DNA from: Hanleya hanleyi
Lineage: Eukaryota > Mollusca > Polyplacophora > Lepidopleurida > Hanleyidae
Length of the DNA: 64,000 nucleotides
Direction: 5' to 3'
NCBI GenBank assembly: GCA_036873755.1
Contig: JAVTVY010020427.1
Location: 1-64,000, forward strand
Both the position numbers and the translations under genes were made by a program. The notes beneath the pieces were generated by a model that did not search any database, had not been told where the DNA came from, and saw nothing but the letters and a program-made list of their open reading frames with translations. Position 1 is the first letter of the stretch. Every line of letters starts with the position of its first letter. Shown one piece after another: positions 1 to 13,307 of the stretch.

Positions 1-1689
1 AGCGAGACAACTCGACAACCGGTGCACTGGTGTACGGAGTGGGGTTCAACAGCTCCCCATCCACGAGCAGAACGTCCACGAGCAGAACGTCCATCACCAG
101 CACGGTTTGGGGCTGTATAAAAATGCGGATTACAATGGCCATATCGGGTACGGATTGCGGACCTTTATTTCTAACGGCCACAGACTTTAATCGAAATCGA
201 ACCACGATCATGATATCTGAATCTAGGACAAAAACCGCAGTGGACAAAAGCCACAGGGACAAAAGAGCCGCGTACAAAGCCACAGATGCAAAAGCCCTAG
301 CGGACAAAAGCCCCATACCAATTAATTAAAAACCAATAAATCGTATAGCGCGATCGGGCTATTGTACCATAAATACCGGGCTACTTATATAAGCACTACA
401 GGAAAATTTAGATACATTTACCATTTAATTATCGAAATGGACCCGATCGCGCTATTCTACCCCTACGCTCTTATTTGTTATCGTTTATTAACTATCACTT
501 CGTTAAAAAGATAGGCATTACAAGAAAATTTTGATACATGTACCATTTAATTATCCAAATACACCCGATCACGCTGGTCTACCCTTACGGTATCCACTGC
601 CTATTATTTTTTTATCGTTTATTACGTATCACTTCGATTAAAAAAAATATAAAAAAAATAATAATAAAAAAAACGAAGTGGTTATTAATCAGTAACAAAC
701 AAAAAAATCAAAAACGGTTGAATAGAGCGATTTGAGCTATTCGTCAATTTGCAGAACTGACGACAGCTCGCTCAGTGGACCCTGAGCACGTGTGTGCATT
801 GCAACAGTCAAACAGTTATGACAATTTTGAGATAGACAATTATGGCAATACTCTAATAACATGGGGTGGACGGCCACAGGTAGAAGATGCTTTTATAGTA
901 CCAACAATAACGTCACATTTATACCATATATTCCCGTGGTATATATGTGTTTCCAATGAATATGATATTTATGTACCATAGAATCAATGTTCATCGAGTA
1001 CCGAATTGGAATAACATAGATGTTTCAGAACCTAAAGCCGTGTAGAGCTCATTTGGCTCAAAAAGATATCAACATCACAATTCTCTTCTAGTTAAATGAC
1101 TGTATCTTTGTAATACTCATCACTGAGCCCCAGCTGACAAAATCCCCAAATTCAAATATATTTTTAACCACTCTTGTTTGAAGCGTACCGTTTAAAATGC
1201 TTCATGTAGAATTGTTTAAGAGTTTCATGTACCGATACTTAGAAGTGGCAATGTGTGAATAAATGACCTTAATAGTTGGTTATATCTCTGTTGAGTTCAA
1301 TGTTGGAATAGCCTGACTTTTCTAAATAGGAAGATACAAGATATGAACAGAACAATTCTCTTCTAGTTAAATGACTGTTTGTTTATTTAAATATTTATCA
1401 CCTAGTCCAGCGTTTGGAGAGAAAGAAATTAAATTTGGATGTATAAATTTCGAAACATTGGTGAAGAAACAGAAACTTCGACATTATCCGATAATACCGG
1501 GTAATGTGAATACAGAAAAGGCGATACTTACTAGCAGATACTTTTTTTTTTAAATTGTCGATTCAAAAATGAAGAAAAACTATAAAATATAATAAAACTA
1601 TTAGTACCGGTATTGTCAAGGTCCTTTTATGGAAGTGGATACCAAGGTGTATGAAGACGGGATGTGTAGGTGAAGCCAACAGTGATTTG
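1..1689. other. AT-rich flank, no gene recognised
   Basis: No convincing coding region: the short ORFs here are low-complexity and lack domain motifs. Positions 46-110 (clustered 'CACGAGCAGAACGTCC' words) match, in reverse complement, the satellite-like stretch at about 25,470-25,510. A 27-base word 'ACAATTCTCTTC...AATGACTGT' occurs at 1,076-1,102 and again at 1,351-1,377, a short direct repeat 275 bp apart. Nothing else stands out. Confidence 0.6.
397..645. repeat. Diverged tandem duplication, unit about 122 bp
   Basis: Two adjacent copies share 'GATACAT.TACCATTTAATTA', 'ACCCGATC.CGCT' and 'TTATCGTTTATTA..TATCACTTCG', offset by about 122 bp. They are clearly diverged and non-coding. Confidence 0.6.
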
Positions 1690-2167
1690 TTGTACACTGG
1701 TGATATGTGGGCGAGACGACGTCTTGTACACTGGTGATATGTGGGCGAGACGACGTCTTGTACACTGGTGATATGTGGGCGAGACGACGTCTTGTACACT
1801 GGTGATATGTGGGCGAGACGACGTCTTGTACACTGGTGATATGTGGGCGAGACGACGTCTTGTACACTGGTGATATGTGGGCGAGACGACGTCTTGTACA
1901 CTGGTGATATGTGGGCGAGACGACGTCTTGTACACTGGTGATATGTGGGCGAGACGACGTCTTGTACACTGGTGATATGTGGGCGAGACGACGTCTTGTA
2001 CACTGGTGATATGTGGGCGAGACGACGTCTTGTACACTGGTGATATGTGGGCGAGACGGCGTCTTGTACACTGGTGATATGTGGGCGAGACGGCGTCTTG
2101 TACACTGGTGATATGTGGGCGAGACGACGTCTTGTACACTGGTGATATGTGGGCGAGACGACGTCTA
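1690..2167. repeat. 34-bp minisatellite, about 14 copies
   Basis: The unit starts TTGTACACTGGTGATATGTG and ends GGCGAGACGACGTC, 34 bp in total. It is repeated head to tail about 14 times with almost no variation; two adjacent copies carry GACGGCGTC instead of GACGACGTC. Because 34 is not a multiple of three, three units (102 bp) give a 34-residue periodic peptide. That explains the overlapping minus-strand ORFs of 151-202 codons here; they are not genes. Confidence 0.95.
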
Positions 2168-2249
2168 GCATACATGTAGCTCAATAATAATTATTTTGTT
2201 TGTCATATTGTACCGTTATATGAGTCATGCAATAACAATATTGTATGGC

Positions 2250-2760
2250 TTAAAATCTACTCTATCAAACATATCCATCAGGAGAACGGTCACATTTTTC
2301 TTCCTCCCGTATGTTATACATGCAGCATCCACCAGCAAAACAGTCACAAATCCACCAAAGCAGACAAATTATACAGTATCCACCAGAACAAAGGTAATAT
2401 TTTTCGTCCTTTTTCTTTCTCGCCGAACGGTCATATATCCACCTTATAAGTGATATTTTACAGCATCGAACAGGGGAACGGTCATATAATTCTGTCCTGT
2501 CGGTCATATTGCAGAGCATTCTCCAGGAGAACTGTCACATGTCCATCTGATCAATCATATTTTACAGCATCTACCAAGAGAACCGTTATATTTCCGTCCT
2601 TTCAATCATATTGTAAAGCATTCCCACAACAACTGTCAATAGTACATCTTGTCACTCATAATGTGCAGCATCCACCATGGTCAGGAAACGGTCATATATC
2701 TGCTATTATACAACATCGACCTGCAAAACGGTAACATGTTCATTTATATCCGTTAAAATT
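2250..2760 (+). repeat. Degenerate edge of the main satellite (forward orientation)
   Basis: Imperfect units carry 'CATCCACCAGnAnAACGGTCAnAT' (for example 2,270-2,295, 2,325-2,350, 2,460-2,490, 2,515-2,540 and 2,565-2,590) separated by 'CCTTTCAATCATATTGTAAAGCAT'-type linkers. This is the motif of the large array beginning near 3.3 kb, heavily diverged, as expected at a satellite margin. Confidence 0.8.
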
Positions 2761-3300
2761 GCGTCGTCTCAGTCATATTGCTCTTGGAATTGATGATGAC
2801 TGTCATACGAATAACGTCTTTCGATTACCGATTGTATAAATCATTGTATCATTTTGTCTTATTGAGTAAATGTTTACTTTGTAAGCATTGCAATGCATTT
2901 TTTCTTGAATGATTCTTTCCTTATCTGCAGTTATAGATATATATGTTTTCTTGCCTTGCCATATATTTAAACAATGGTCCATGAGTTGTAGAATAGGCAA
3001 GTGTAAAAACTGTAGCACGTGACGGTAATCCTGTTACATAGCATAGCGCTACACATTTGTCTAAAACACACATACATATGCATACATAGCAGCATAGTTC
3101 TGCACATTTTGTCTGGGACCTTGTCCTGTCCATCTTCATACACAAGCCATATTACTGATCGGTAAAATCGACTGGCGTGTGCATGAAGATGGGCAATGTC
3201 CAAATGATATATACATAACGTTTTAACCATCACAGGCACGGTATATTGTCTTTAATGATTTAAGCAAGAACAGAAAAATATGGCGAAGGCTGAAATTTCA
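2761..3300. other. Unassigned DNA between satellite blocks
   Basis: About 540 bp of AT-rich sequence with no satellite unit and no credible ORF. The minus-strand ORFs of 70-90 codons show no recognisable motif. Confidence 0.5.
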
Positions 3301-5010
3301 GTTAGACATATTATATCCAACATCGAACAGCAGAACGGTCATAAATTCCTCAATTTTCCAGTTATGTCAGGCAACATCATCTGGTAAAATAGAAATATTT
3401 TCTGTTTTCCAGTTACATCCTACAACATCAATCAGTAGAACGGTCGGGTATTCGATTATAACAGGCAACAAACACCAGTTGTATAAGACAACATCCACCA
3501 GAAGGACGGTCATATGTCCCTGTCTTATTATGTTCTGTCAATATGTCAGACAACATCCACCAGCAGAACGGTCATGTGTTCCTGTCTTTCTGTTCTATCA
3601 GTTATATCAGACAACATCCACCAGCAGAACGGTCATATGTTCCTGTCTTATTATGTTCTGTCAGTTATGTCAGACAACATCCACCAGCAGAACGGTCATA
3701 TGTCCCTGTCTTATTATGTTCTGTCAGTTATGTAAGACAACATCCACCAGCAGAACGGCCATATGTCCCTGTCTTATTATGTTCTGTCAGTTATGTCAGA
3801 CAACATCCACCAGCAGAACGGTCATATGTTCCTGTCTTATTATGTTCTGTCAGTTATGTCAGACAACATCCACCAGCAGAACGGTCATATGTCCCTGTCT
3901 TATTATGTTCTGACAGTTATATCAGAGAACATCCACCAGAAGAACGGTCATATGTCCCTGTCTTATTATGTTCTGTCAGTTATGTCAGACAACATCAACC
4001 AGCAGAACGGTCATATGTCCCTGTCTTATTCTGTTCTGTCAATTATATCGGACATCATCCACCGGTAGAACAATCATATGTCCCTGTCTTATTCTGTTCT
4101 ATCAGTTATATCAGGCAACACGCACCAGGAGAACGGTCATATGTCCCTGTCTTATGCTGTTCTATCAGTTATATCAGGCAACACGCACCAGGAGAACGGT
4201 CATATGTTCCTGTCTTATTCTGTTCTATAAGTCATATCAAACAACATCCACCAGCAGAGCGGTCATGTGTTCCTGTTTTTCTGTTCTATCAGTTATATCA
4301 GACAACATCCACCAGGAGAACGGTCATATGTCCCTGTCTTTCTGTTCTATCAGTTATATCAGACAACATCCACCATGAGAACGGTCATATGTCCCTGTCT
4401 TCCTGTTCTATCAGTTATATCAGAGAACATCCACTAGCAGAACGGACTTATGACCCTGTCTTATTCTGTTCTGCCGGTTATATCAGACAACACCCACCAG
4501 CAGAACGGTCATATGTCCCTGTCTTATTCTGTTCTATCAGTTATATTAGACAACATCCACTAGGAGAACGGTCATATGTCTCCGTCTTATTCTGCTCTAT
4601 CAGTTATATTAGACAACATCCGCCAGTAGAACGGCCATATGTCCCTGTCTTATTCTGTTCTGTCAGTTATATCGGACATCATCCAGCAGTAGAACGGTCA
4701 TATGTCTCTGTCTTATTCTGTTCTATCAGTTATATCAGGCAACACGCACCAGGAGAACGGTCATATGTCCCGGTCTTATTCTGTTCTATCAGTTATATCA
4801 GGCAACACGCACCAGGAGAACGGCCATATGTCCCTGTCTTATTCAGTTCTATCGATTATATCAGACATCCACCAGCGGCACGGACATATTTCCCTGTGTT
4901 ATTCTGATCTGTCGTTTATATCAGACAACACCCACCAGCAGAACGGTCCTATGTCTCCGTCTTATTCTGTTCTATCAGTTATATTAGACAACATCCACCA
5001 GCAGAGCGGT

Positions 5011-6494
5011 CATGTGTTCCTGTCTTTCTGTTCTATCAGTTATATCAGACAACATCCACCAGCAGAACGGTCATATGTTCCTGTCTTATTATGTTCTGTC
5101 AGTTATGTCAGACAACATCCACCAGCAGAACGGCCATATGTCCCTGTCTTGTTATGTTCTGTCAGTTATGTCAGACAACATCCACCAGCAGAACGGTCAT
5201 ATGTCCCTGTCTTATTACGTTCTGTCAGTTATATCAGAGAACATCCACCAGAAGAACGGTCATATGCCCCTGTCTTATTATGTTCTGTCAGTTATGTCAG
5301 ACACCATCAACCAGCAGAACGGTCATATGTCCCTGTCTTGTTATGTTCTGTCAGTTATGTCAGACAACATCCACCAGCAGAACGGCCATATGTCCCTGTC
5401 TTATTATGTTCTGTCAGTTATGTCAGACAACATCCACCAGCAGAACGGCCATATGTCCCTGTCTTATTCTGTTCTGTCAGTTATATCGGACATCATCCAC
5501 CAGTAGAACGATCATATGTCCCTGTCTTATTCTGTTCTATCAGTTATATCAGGCAACACGCACCAGGAGAACGGTCATATGTCCCTGTCTTATGCTGTTC
5601 TATCAGTTAAATCAGGCAACACGCACCAGGAGAACGGTCATATGTCCCTGTCTTATTCTGTTCTATCAGTCATATCAAACAACATCCACCAGCAGGACTG
5701 TCCCTGTCTTATTCAGTTCTATCGATTATATCAGACATCCACCAGCAGAGCGGTCATGTGTTCCTGTCTTTCTGTTCTATCAGTTATATCAGACAACATC
5801 CACCAGCAGAACGGTCATATGTTCCTGTCTTATTATGTTCTGTCAGTTATGTCAGACAACATCCACCAGCAGAACGGCCATATGTCCCTGTCTTATTATG
5901 TTCTGTCAGTTATGTCAGACAACATCCACCAGCAGAACGGTCATATGTCCCTGTCTTATTACGTTCTGTCAGTTATATCAGAGAACATCCACCAGAAGAA
6001 CGGTCATATGCCCCTGTCTTATTATGTTCTGTCAGTTATGTCAGACACCATCAACCAGCAGAACGGTCATATGTCCCTGTCTTGTTATGTTCTGTCAGTT
6101 ATGTCAGACAACATCCACCAGCAGAACGGCCATATGTCCCTGTCTTATTATGTTCTGTCAGTTATGTCAGACAACATCCACCAGCAGAACGGCCATATGT
6201 CCCTGTCTTATTCTGTTCTGTCAGTTATATCGGACATCATCCACCAGTAGAACGATCATATGTCCCTGTCTTATTCTGTTCTATCAGTTATATCAGGCAA
6301 CACGCACCAGGAGAACGGTCATATGTCCCTGTCTTATGCTGTTCTATCAGTTAAATCAGGCAACACGCACCAGGAGAACGGTCATATGTCCCTGTCTTAT
6401 TCTGTTCTATCAGTCATATCAAACAACATCCACCAGCAGGACTGTCCCTGTCTTATTCAGTTCTATCGATTATATCAGACATCCACCAGCGGCG
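5011..6494 (+). repeat. Two tandem copies of a 744-bp higher-order repeat
   Basis: The landmark CATGTGTTCCTGTCTTTCTG is at 5,011 and 5,755, and the variant 'CTTATTACGTTCTG' at about 5,211 and 5,955: both offsets are 744 bp (about 12 monomers). The two blocks are nearly identical, with a rare difference such as CTTGTTATG versus CTTATTATG near 5,152/5,896. Longer-range order also exists: 'AACGGACTTATGACCCTG' lies at 4,441, 9,513 and 11,252, so the 3.5-5.0-kb block recurs about 5.07 kb downstream. Confidence 0.85.
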
Positions 6495-7424
6495 CGGACA
6501 TATTTCCCTGTGTTATTCTGATCTGTCGGTTATATCAGACAACATCCACCAGCAGAACGGTCCTATGTCTCCGTCTTATTCTGTTCTATCAGTTATATTA
6601 GACAACATCCACCAGGAGAACGGTCATATGTCTCTGTCTTTCTGTTCTATCAGTTATATTAGACAACATCCACCAGCAGAACGGTCATATGTTCCTGTCT
6701 TATTATGTTCTGTCAGTTATGTCAGACAACATCCACCAGGAGAACGGTCATATGTCTCTGTCTTTCTGTTCTATCAGTTATGTCAGACAACATCCACCAG
6801 CAGAACGGTCATATGTTCCTGTCTTATTATGTTCTGTCAGTTATGTCAGACAACATCCACCAGCAGAACGGCCATATGTCCCTGTCTTATTATGTTCTGT
6901 CAGTTATGTCAGACAACATCCACCAGCAGAACGGTCATATGTCCCTGTCTTATTACGTTCTGTCAGTTATATCAGAGAACATCCACCAGAAGAACGGTCA
7001 TATGCCCCTGTCTTATTATGTTCTGTCAGTTATGTCAGACAACATCAACCAGCAGAACGGTCATATGTCCCTGTCTTGTTATGTTCTGTCAGTTATGTCA
7101 GACAACATCCACCAGCAGAACGGTCATATGTCCCTGTCTTATTACGTTCTGTCAGTTATATCAGAGAACATCCACCAGAAGAACGGTCATATGCCCCTGT
7201 CTTATTATGTTCTGTCAGTTATGTCAGACACCATCAACCAGCAGAACGGTCATATGTCCCTGTCTTGTTATGTTCTGTCAGTTATGTCAGACAACATCCA
7301 CCAGCAGAACGGCCATATGTCCCTGTCTTATTATGTTCTGTCAGTTATGTCAGACAACATCCACCAGCAGAACGGCCATATGTCCCTGTCTTATTCTGTT
7401 CTGTCAGTTATATCGGACATCATC

Positions 7425-7825
7425 CACCAGTATATGTCCGATCATATGTCAGAGAACTGTCTTATCATATGCCCCTGTCTTATTATGTTCTGTCAGTTAT
7501 GTTCCAGCAGAACGGTCATATGTCCCTGTCTTGTTATGTTCTCATGTCAGACAACATCCACCAGGAGAACGGCCACAGTTATACAGACAACATCCACCAG
7601 CAGAACGGCCATATGTCCCCCTGTCAATTATATCGGACATCATCCATCAACGGTCATATGTCCCTGTCTTATGTCAGCATCGCACCAGGAGAACGGTCAT
7701 ATGTTCCTGTTCATATCATCCACCAGTTCATGTGTCAGGAGAACGGTCATACACGCATTCCAGGAGAACGGTCAGTATGTCCCTGTCAGTATTCTGTTCA
7801 TATCAGTCATATCAAACAACATCCA
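7425..7825 (+). repeat. Scrambled stretch inside the satellite
   Basis: Regular monomers break down into truncated and rearranged pieces: partial units 'ATATGTCCGATCATATGTC', 'GTTATGTTCCAGCAGAACGG', 'CATCATCCATCAACGGTC' and 'CACGCATTCCAGGAGAACGG' with missing linkers. Both flanks return to perfect monomers of the usual higher-order pattern. It may be a real cluster of deletions or a consensus error from unresolved repeat copies; sequence alone cannot tell. Confidence 0.6.
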
Positions 7826-10800
7826 CCAGCAGAACGGTCATATGTCCCTGTCTTATTACGTTCTGTCAGTTATATCAGAGAACATCCACCAGAAGAACGG
7901 TCATATGCCCCTGTCTTATTATGTTCTGTCAGTTATGTCAGACAACATCAACCAGCAGAACGGTCATATGTCCCTGTCTTGTTATGTTCTGTCAGTTATG
8001 TCAGACAACATCCACCAGCAGAACGGCCATATGTCCCTGTCTTATTATGTTCTGTCAGTTATGTCAGACAACATCCACCAGCAGAACGGCCATATGTCCC
8101 TGTCTTATTCTGTTCTGTCAGTTATATCGGACATCATCCACCAGTAGAACGATCATCTGTCCCTGTCTTATTCTGTTCTATCAGTTATATCAGGCAACAC
8201 GCACCAGGAGAACGGTCATATGTCCCTGTCTTATGCTGTTATATCAGTTATATCAGGCAACACGCACCAGGAGAACGGTCATATGTCCCGGTCTTATTCT
8301 GTTCTATCAGTCATATCAAACAACATCCACCAGCAGGACTGTCCCTGTCTTATTCAGTTCTATCGATTATATCAGACATCCACCAGCGGCGCGGACATAT
8401 TTCCCTGTGTTATTCTGATCTATCGGTTATATCAGACAACATCCACCAGCAGAACGGTCCTATGTCTCCGTCTTATTCTGTTCTATCAGTTATATTAGAC
8501 AACATCCACCAGGAGAACGGTCATATGTCTCTGTCTTTCTGTTCTATCAGTTATATTAGACAACATCCACCAGCAGAACGGTCATATGTTCCTGTCTTAT
8601 TATGTTCTGTCAGTTATGTCAGACAACATCCACCAGGAGAACGGTCATATGTCTCTGTCTTTCTGTTCTATCAGTTATATCAGACAACATCCACCAGCAG
8701 AACGGTCATATGTTCCTGTCTTATTATGTTCTGTCAGTTATGTCAGACAACATCCACCAGCAGAACGGCCATATGTCCCTGTCTTATTATGTTCTCTCAG
8801 TTATGTCAGACAACATCCACCAGCAGAACGGTCATATGTCCCTGTCTTATTACGTTCTGTCAGTTATATCAGAGAACATCCACCAGAAGAACGGTCATAT
8901 GCCCCTGTCTTATTATGTTCTGTCAGTTATGTCAGACAACATCAACCAGCAGAACGGTCATATGTCCCTGTCTTGTTATGTTCTGTCAGTTATGTCAGAC
9001 AACATCCACCAGCAGAACGGCCATATGTCCCTGTCTTCTTATGTTCTGTCAGTTATGTCAGACAACATCCACCAGCAGAACGGCCATATGTCCCTGTCTT
9101 ATTCTGTTCTATCAATTATATCGGACATCATCCACCGGTAGAACAATCATATGTCCCTGTCTTATTCTGTTCTATCAGTTATATCAGGCAACACGCACCA
9201 GGAGAACGGTCATATGTCCCTGTCTTATGCTGTTCTATCAGTTATATCAGGCAACACGCACCAGGAGAACGGTCATATGTTCCTGTCTTATTCTGTTCTA
9301 TCAGTCATGTCAAACAACATCCACCAGCAGAACGGTCATGTGTTCCGGTTTTTCTGTTCTATCAGTTATATCAGACAACATCCACCAGGAGAACGGTCAT
9401 ATGTCCCTGTCTTTCTGTTCTGTCAGTTATATCAGACAACATCCACCATGAGAACGGTCATATGTCCCTGTCTTCCTGTTCTATCAGTTATATCAGAGAA
9501 CATCCACCAGCAGAACGGACTTATGACCCTGTCTTATTCTGTTCTGCCGGTTATATCAGACAACATCCACCAGCAGAACGGTCATATGTCCCTGTCTTAT
9601 TCTGTTCTATCAGTTATATTAGACAACATCCACCAGGAGAACGGTCATATGTCTCCGTCTTATTCTGCTCTATCAGTTATATTAGACAACATCCACCAGT
9701 AGAACGGCCATATGTCCCTGTCTTATTCTGGTCTGTCAGTTATATCGGACATCATCCACCAGTAGAACGGTCATATGTCTCTGTCTTATTCTGTTCTATC
9801 AGTTATATCAGGCAACACGCACCAGGAGAACGGTCATATGTCCCGGTCTTATTCTGTTCTATCAGTTATATCAGGCAACACGCACCAGGAGAACGGCCAT
9901 ATGTTCCTGTCTTATTCAGTTCTATCGATTATATCAGACATCCACCAGCGGCACGGACATATTTCCCTGTGTTATTCTGATCTGTCGTTTATATCAGACA
10001 ACACCCACCAGCAGAACGGTCCTATGTCTCCGTCTTATTCTGTTCTATCAGTTATATTAGACAACATCCACCAGGAGAACGGTCATATGTCTCTGTCTTT
10101 GTGTTCTATCAGTTATATTAGACAACATCCACCAGCAGAACGGTCATGTGTTCCTGTCTTTCTGTTCTATCAGTTATATCAGACAACATCCACCAGCAGA
10201 ACGGTCATATGTTCCTGTCTTATTATGTTCTGTCAGTTATGTCAGACAACATCCACCAGCAGAACGGCCATATGTCCCTGTCTTATTATGTTCTGTCAGT
10301 TATGTCAGACAACATCCACCAGCAGAACGGTCATATGTCCCTGTCTTATTACGTTCTGTCAGTTATATCAGAGAACATCCACCAGAAGAACGGTCATATG
10401 CCCCTGTCTTATTATGTTCTGTCAGTTATGTCAGACAACATCAACCAGCAGAACGGTCATATGTCCCTGTCTTGTTATGTTCTGTCAGTTATGTCAGACA
10501 ACATCCACCAGCAGAACGGCCATATGTCCCTGTCTTATTATGTTCTGTCAGTTATGTCAGACAACATCCACCAGCAGAACGGCCATATGTCCCTGTCTTA
10601 TTCTGTTCTGTCAGTTATATCGGACATCATCCACCAGTAGAACGATCATCTGTCCCTGTCTTATTCTGTTCTATCAGTTATATCAGGCAACACGCACCAG
10701 GAGAACGGTCATATGTCCCTGTCTTATGCTGTTCTATCAGTTATATCAGGCAACACGCACCAGGAGAACGGTCATATGTCCCTGTCTTATTCTGTTCTAT

Positions 10801-11930
10801 CAGTCATATCAAACAACATCCACCAGCAGGACTGTCCCTGTCTTATTCAGTTCTATCGATTATATCAGACATCCACCAGCGGCGCGGACATATTTCCCTG
10901 TGTTATTCTGATCTGTCGGTTATATCAGACAACATCCACCAGCAGAACGGTCCTATGTCTCTGTCTTATTCTGTTCTATCAGTTATATTAGACAACATCC
11001 ACCAGGAGAACGGTCATATGTCTCTGTCTTTCTGTTCTAACAGTTATATTAGACAACATCCAAAAGCAGAACGGTCATGTGTTCCTGTTTTTCTGTTCTA
11101 TCAGTTATATCAGACAACATCCACCAGGAGAACGGTCATATGTCCCTGTCTTTCTGTTCTATCAGTTTTATCAGACAACATCCACCATGAGAACGGTCAT
11201 ATGTCCCTGTCTTCCTGTTCTATCAGTTATATCAGAGAACATCCACCAGCAGAACGGACTTATGACCCTGTCTTATTCTGTTCTGCCGGTTATATCAGAC
11301 AACATCCACCAGCAGAACGGTCATATGTCTCTGTCTTATTCTGTTCTATCAGTTATATTAGACAACATCCACCAGGAGAACGGTCATATGTCTCCGTCTT
11401 ATTCTGCTCTATCAGTTATATTAGACAACATCCACCAGTAGAACGGTCATATGTCTCTGTCTTATTCTGCTCTATCAGTTATATTAGACAACATCCACCA
11501 GGAGAACGGTCATATGTCTCTGTCTTATTCTGTTCTATCAATTATATTAGACAACATCCACCAGGAGAACGGTCATATGTCTGTATTATTCTGTTCTATC
11601 AGTTATATTAGACAACATCCACCAGGAGAGCGGTCATATGTCTCTGTCTTATTCTGCTCTATCAGTTATATCAGACAACAGCCACCAGGAGAACGGTCAT
11701 ATGTCTGTCTTATTCTGTTCTATCAGTTATATTAGACATCCACCAGGAGAACGGTCATATGTTCCTGTCTTTCTGTTCTATCAGTTATATCAGACAACAG
11801 TCACCAGGAGAACGGTCATATACATGTCTGTCTTATTCTGTTCTATCAGTTATATTAGACATCCACCAGGAGAACGGTCATATGTCCCTGTCTTTCTGTT
11901 CTATCAGTTATATCAGACAACAAGAATATG

Positions 11931-13307
11931 TTTAGGCTTCTCTTGGTACGGCTATAGATGTTCTCTGATTTAATTGATAAAACAGAATATGTTAGAGTTC
12001 TCTTGGTAGATGTTCCCTAATATAACCTATAAGACAGGATATGTTAACATTTCCTTGGTGGATATTGTCTGATATAACTGATAAGACAGAATATGTTAGC
12101 GTACTCTTGGTACATGTTATCTGATATAACTGAAAAGACAGAATATGTTAACGTTTTCTTGGTACACGTTCTCTGATATAACTGATCTAACAGAATATGT
12201 TAACGCTTTCTTGATAGATGTTATCTGATATAACTGATAAGACAGAATATGTTAGCGTTCTCTTGGTACATGTTCTCTGATATAACTGATAAGACAGAAT
12301 GTGTTAGCGTTTCCTTTGTAGATGTTCTCTGAAATAACTGATGAGACAGAATATGTTAGCGTTCTCTTGGTACATGTTCTCTGATATAACTGATAAGACA
12401 GAATGTGTTAGCGTTTCCTTGGTAGATGTTCTCTGAAATAACTGATGAGACAAAATATGTTAGCGTTCACTTGGTGCATGTTCTCTGATATATTTGATAG
12501 ACAGAATATGTTAGCGTTCTCTTGGTAGATGTTCCCTGATATAACTGATAAGACCGAATATGTTAACGTTTTTCTTGGTGAATATTCTCTGATATAACTG
12601 AAAAGACACTATTTTAGCGTTCTCGAGGTACATGATCTCTGATAAACTGATCAGACAGAATATGTTAGCGTTCTCTTCGTACATGTTCTCTGATATAACT
12701 GATAAGACAGAATGTGTTAGCGTTTCCTTGGTAGATGTTCTCTGAAATTACTGATGAGACAGAATATGTTAGCGTTCACTTGGTACATGTTCTCTGATAT
12801 ATTTGATAGACAGAATATGTTAGCGTTCTCTTGGTAGATGTTCCCTGATATAACTGATAAGACCGAATATGTTAACGTTTGTCTTGGTGAATATTCTCTG
12901 ATATAACTGAAAAGACACTATTTTAGCGTTCTCGAGGTACATGATCTCTGATAAACTGATCAGACAGAATATGTTAACGTGATCTTGGAGGGTGTTCTCT
13001 GATATAACTGATAAGATAGAATATGTTAACCTCATCTTAGTGGATGTTCTCTGATATAATTAAGACAGAATATGATAACCCCATCTTGGTAGATGTTCTC
13101 TGCTATAACTGTTAAGACAGAATATTAACATCCTCTTGGAAGATGTTCCCTGATATAACTGATAAGGCAGAATATGTTAAACTTTTCTTGGTTAAATGCT
13201 CCCTGATATAACTGATAGGACAGAAAATGTTAACGTCCTCTTGGTGATGTTCTCTGGTATAACCAATAAGAGAGAATATGTTGATGGTAGATGTTCTGAT
13301 ATAATCG
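11931..13307 (-). repeat. Same satellite family, inverted, 52-bp units
   Basis: The unit reads GTTCTCTTGGTAGATGTTCTC then TGATATAACTGATAAGACAGAATATGTTAGC (about 52 bp, ~26 copies). Its reverse complement carries the forward-array core 'ATCAGTTATATCAGA.AACAT.YACCA.GAGAACG'. The unit is shorter because most of the 'GTCATATGTCCCTGTC' segment is missing. A local higher-order duplication of about 309 bp is present: the 'TATATTTGATAGACAGAATAT' landmark is at about 12,489 and 12,798. Confidence 0.9.

Larger units (their letters stand above)
3301..11930 (+). repeat. Main satellite array, 60-63-bp monomers, forward orientation
   Basis: Over 8 kb of tandem monomers, roughly 135 copies. A typical monomer contains CCACCAGCAGAACGGTCATA, then TGTCCCTGTCTTATTATGTT, then CTGTCAGTTATGTCAGACAACAT (63 bp). 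Variants of about 60-61 bp have 'CTTTCTGTTCTATCAG' in place of 'CTTATTATGTTCTGTCAG', and others carry CAGGAGAACGG, GGCAACACGCACC or ACTGTCCCTGTC. The first 180 bp are degenerate. Since 63 is divisible by three, all three plus frames stay open for long runs, giving periodic ORFs of up to 920 codons (6,689-9,451). None starts or ends sensibly and I do not regard them as genes. The array ends abruptly near 11,930, where the same family reappears inverted. Confidence 0.95.

Noticed and set aside
1563..2184. Minus-strand ORFs of 151-202 codons
   Set aside because: Three-frame translation of a 34-bp minisatellite.
6689..9451. 920-codon plus-strand ORF and its overlapping neighbours
   Set aside because: Pure satellite translation with 21-residue periodicity, open in several frames at once, no start context, no domain.
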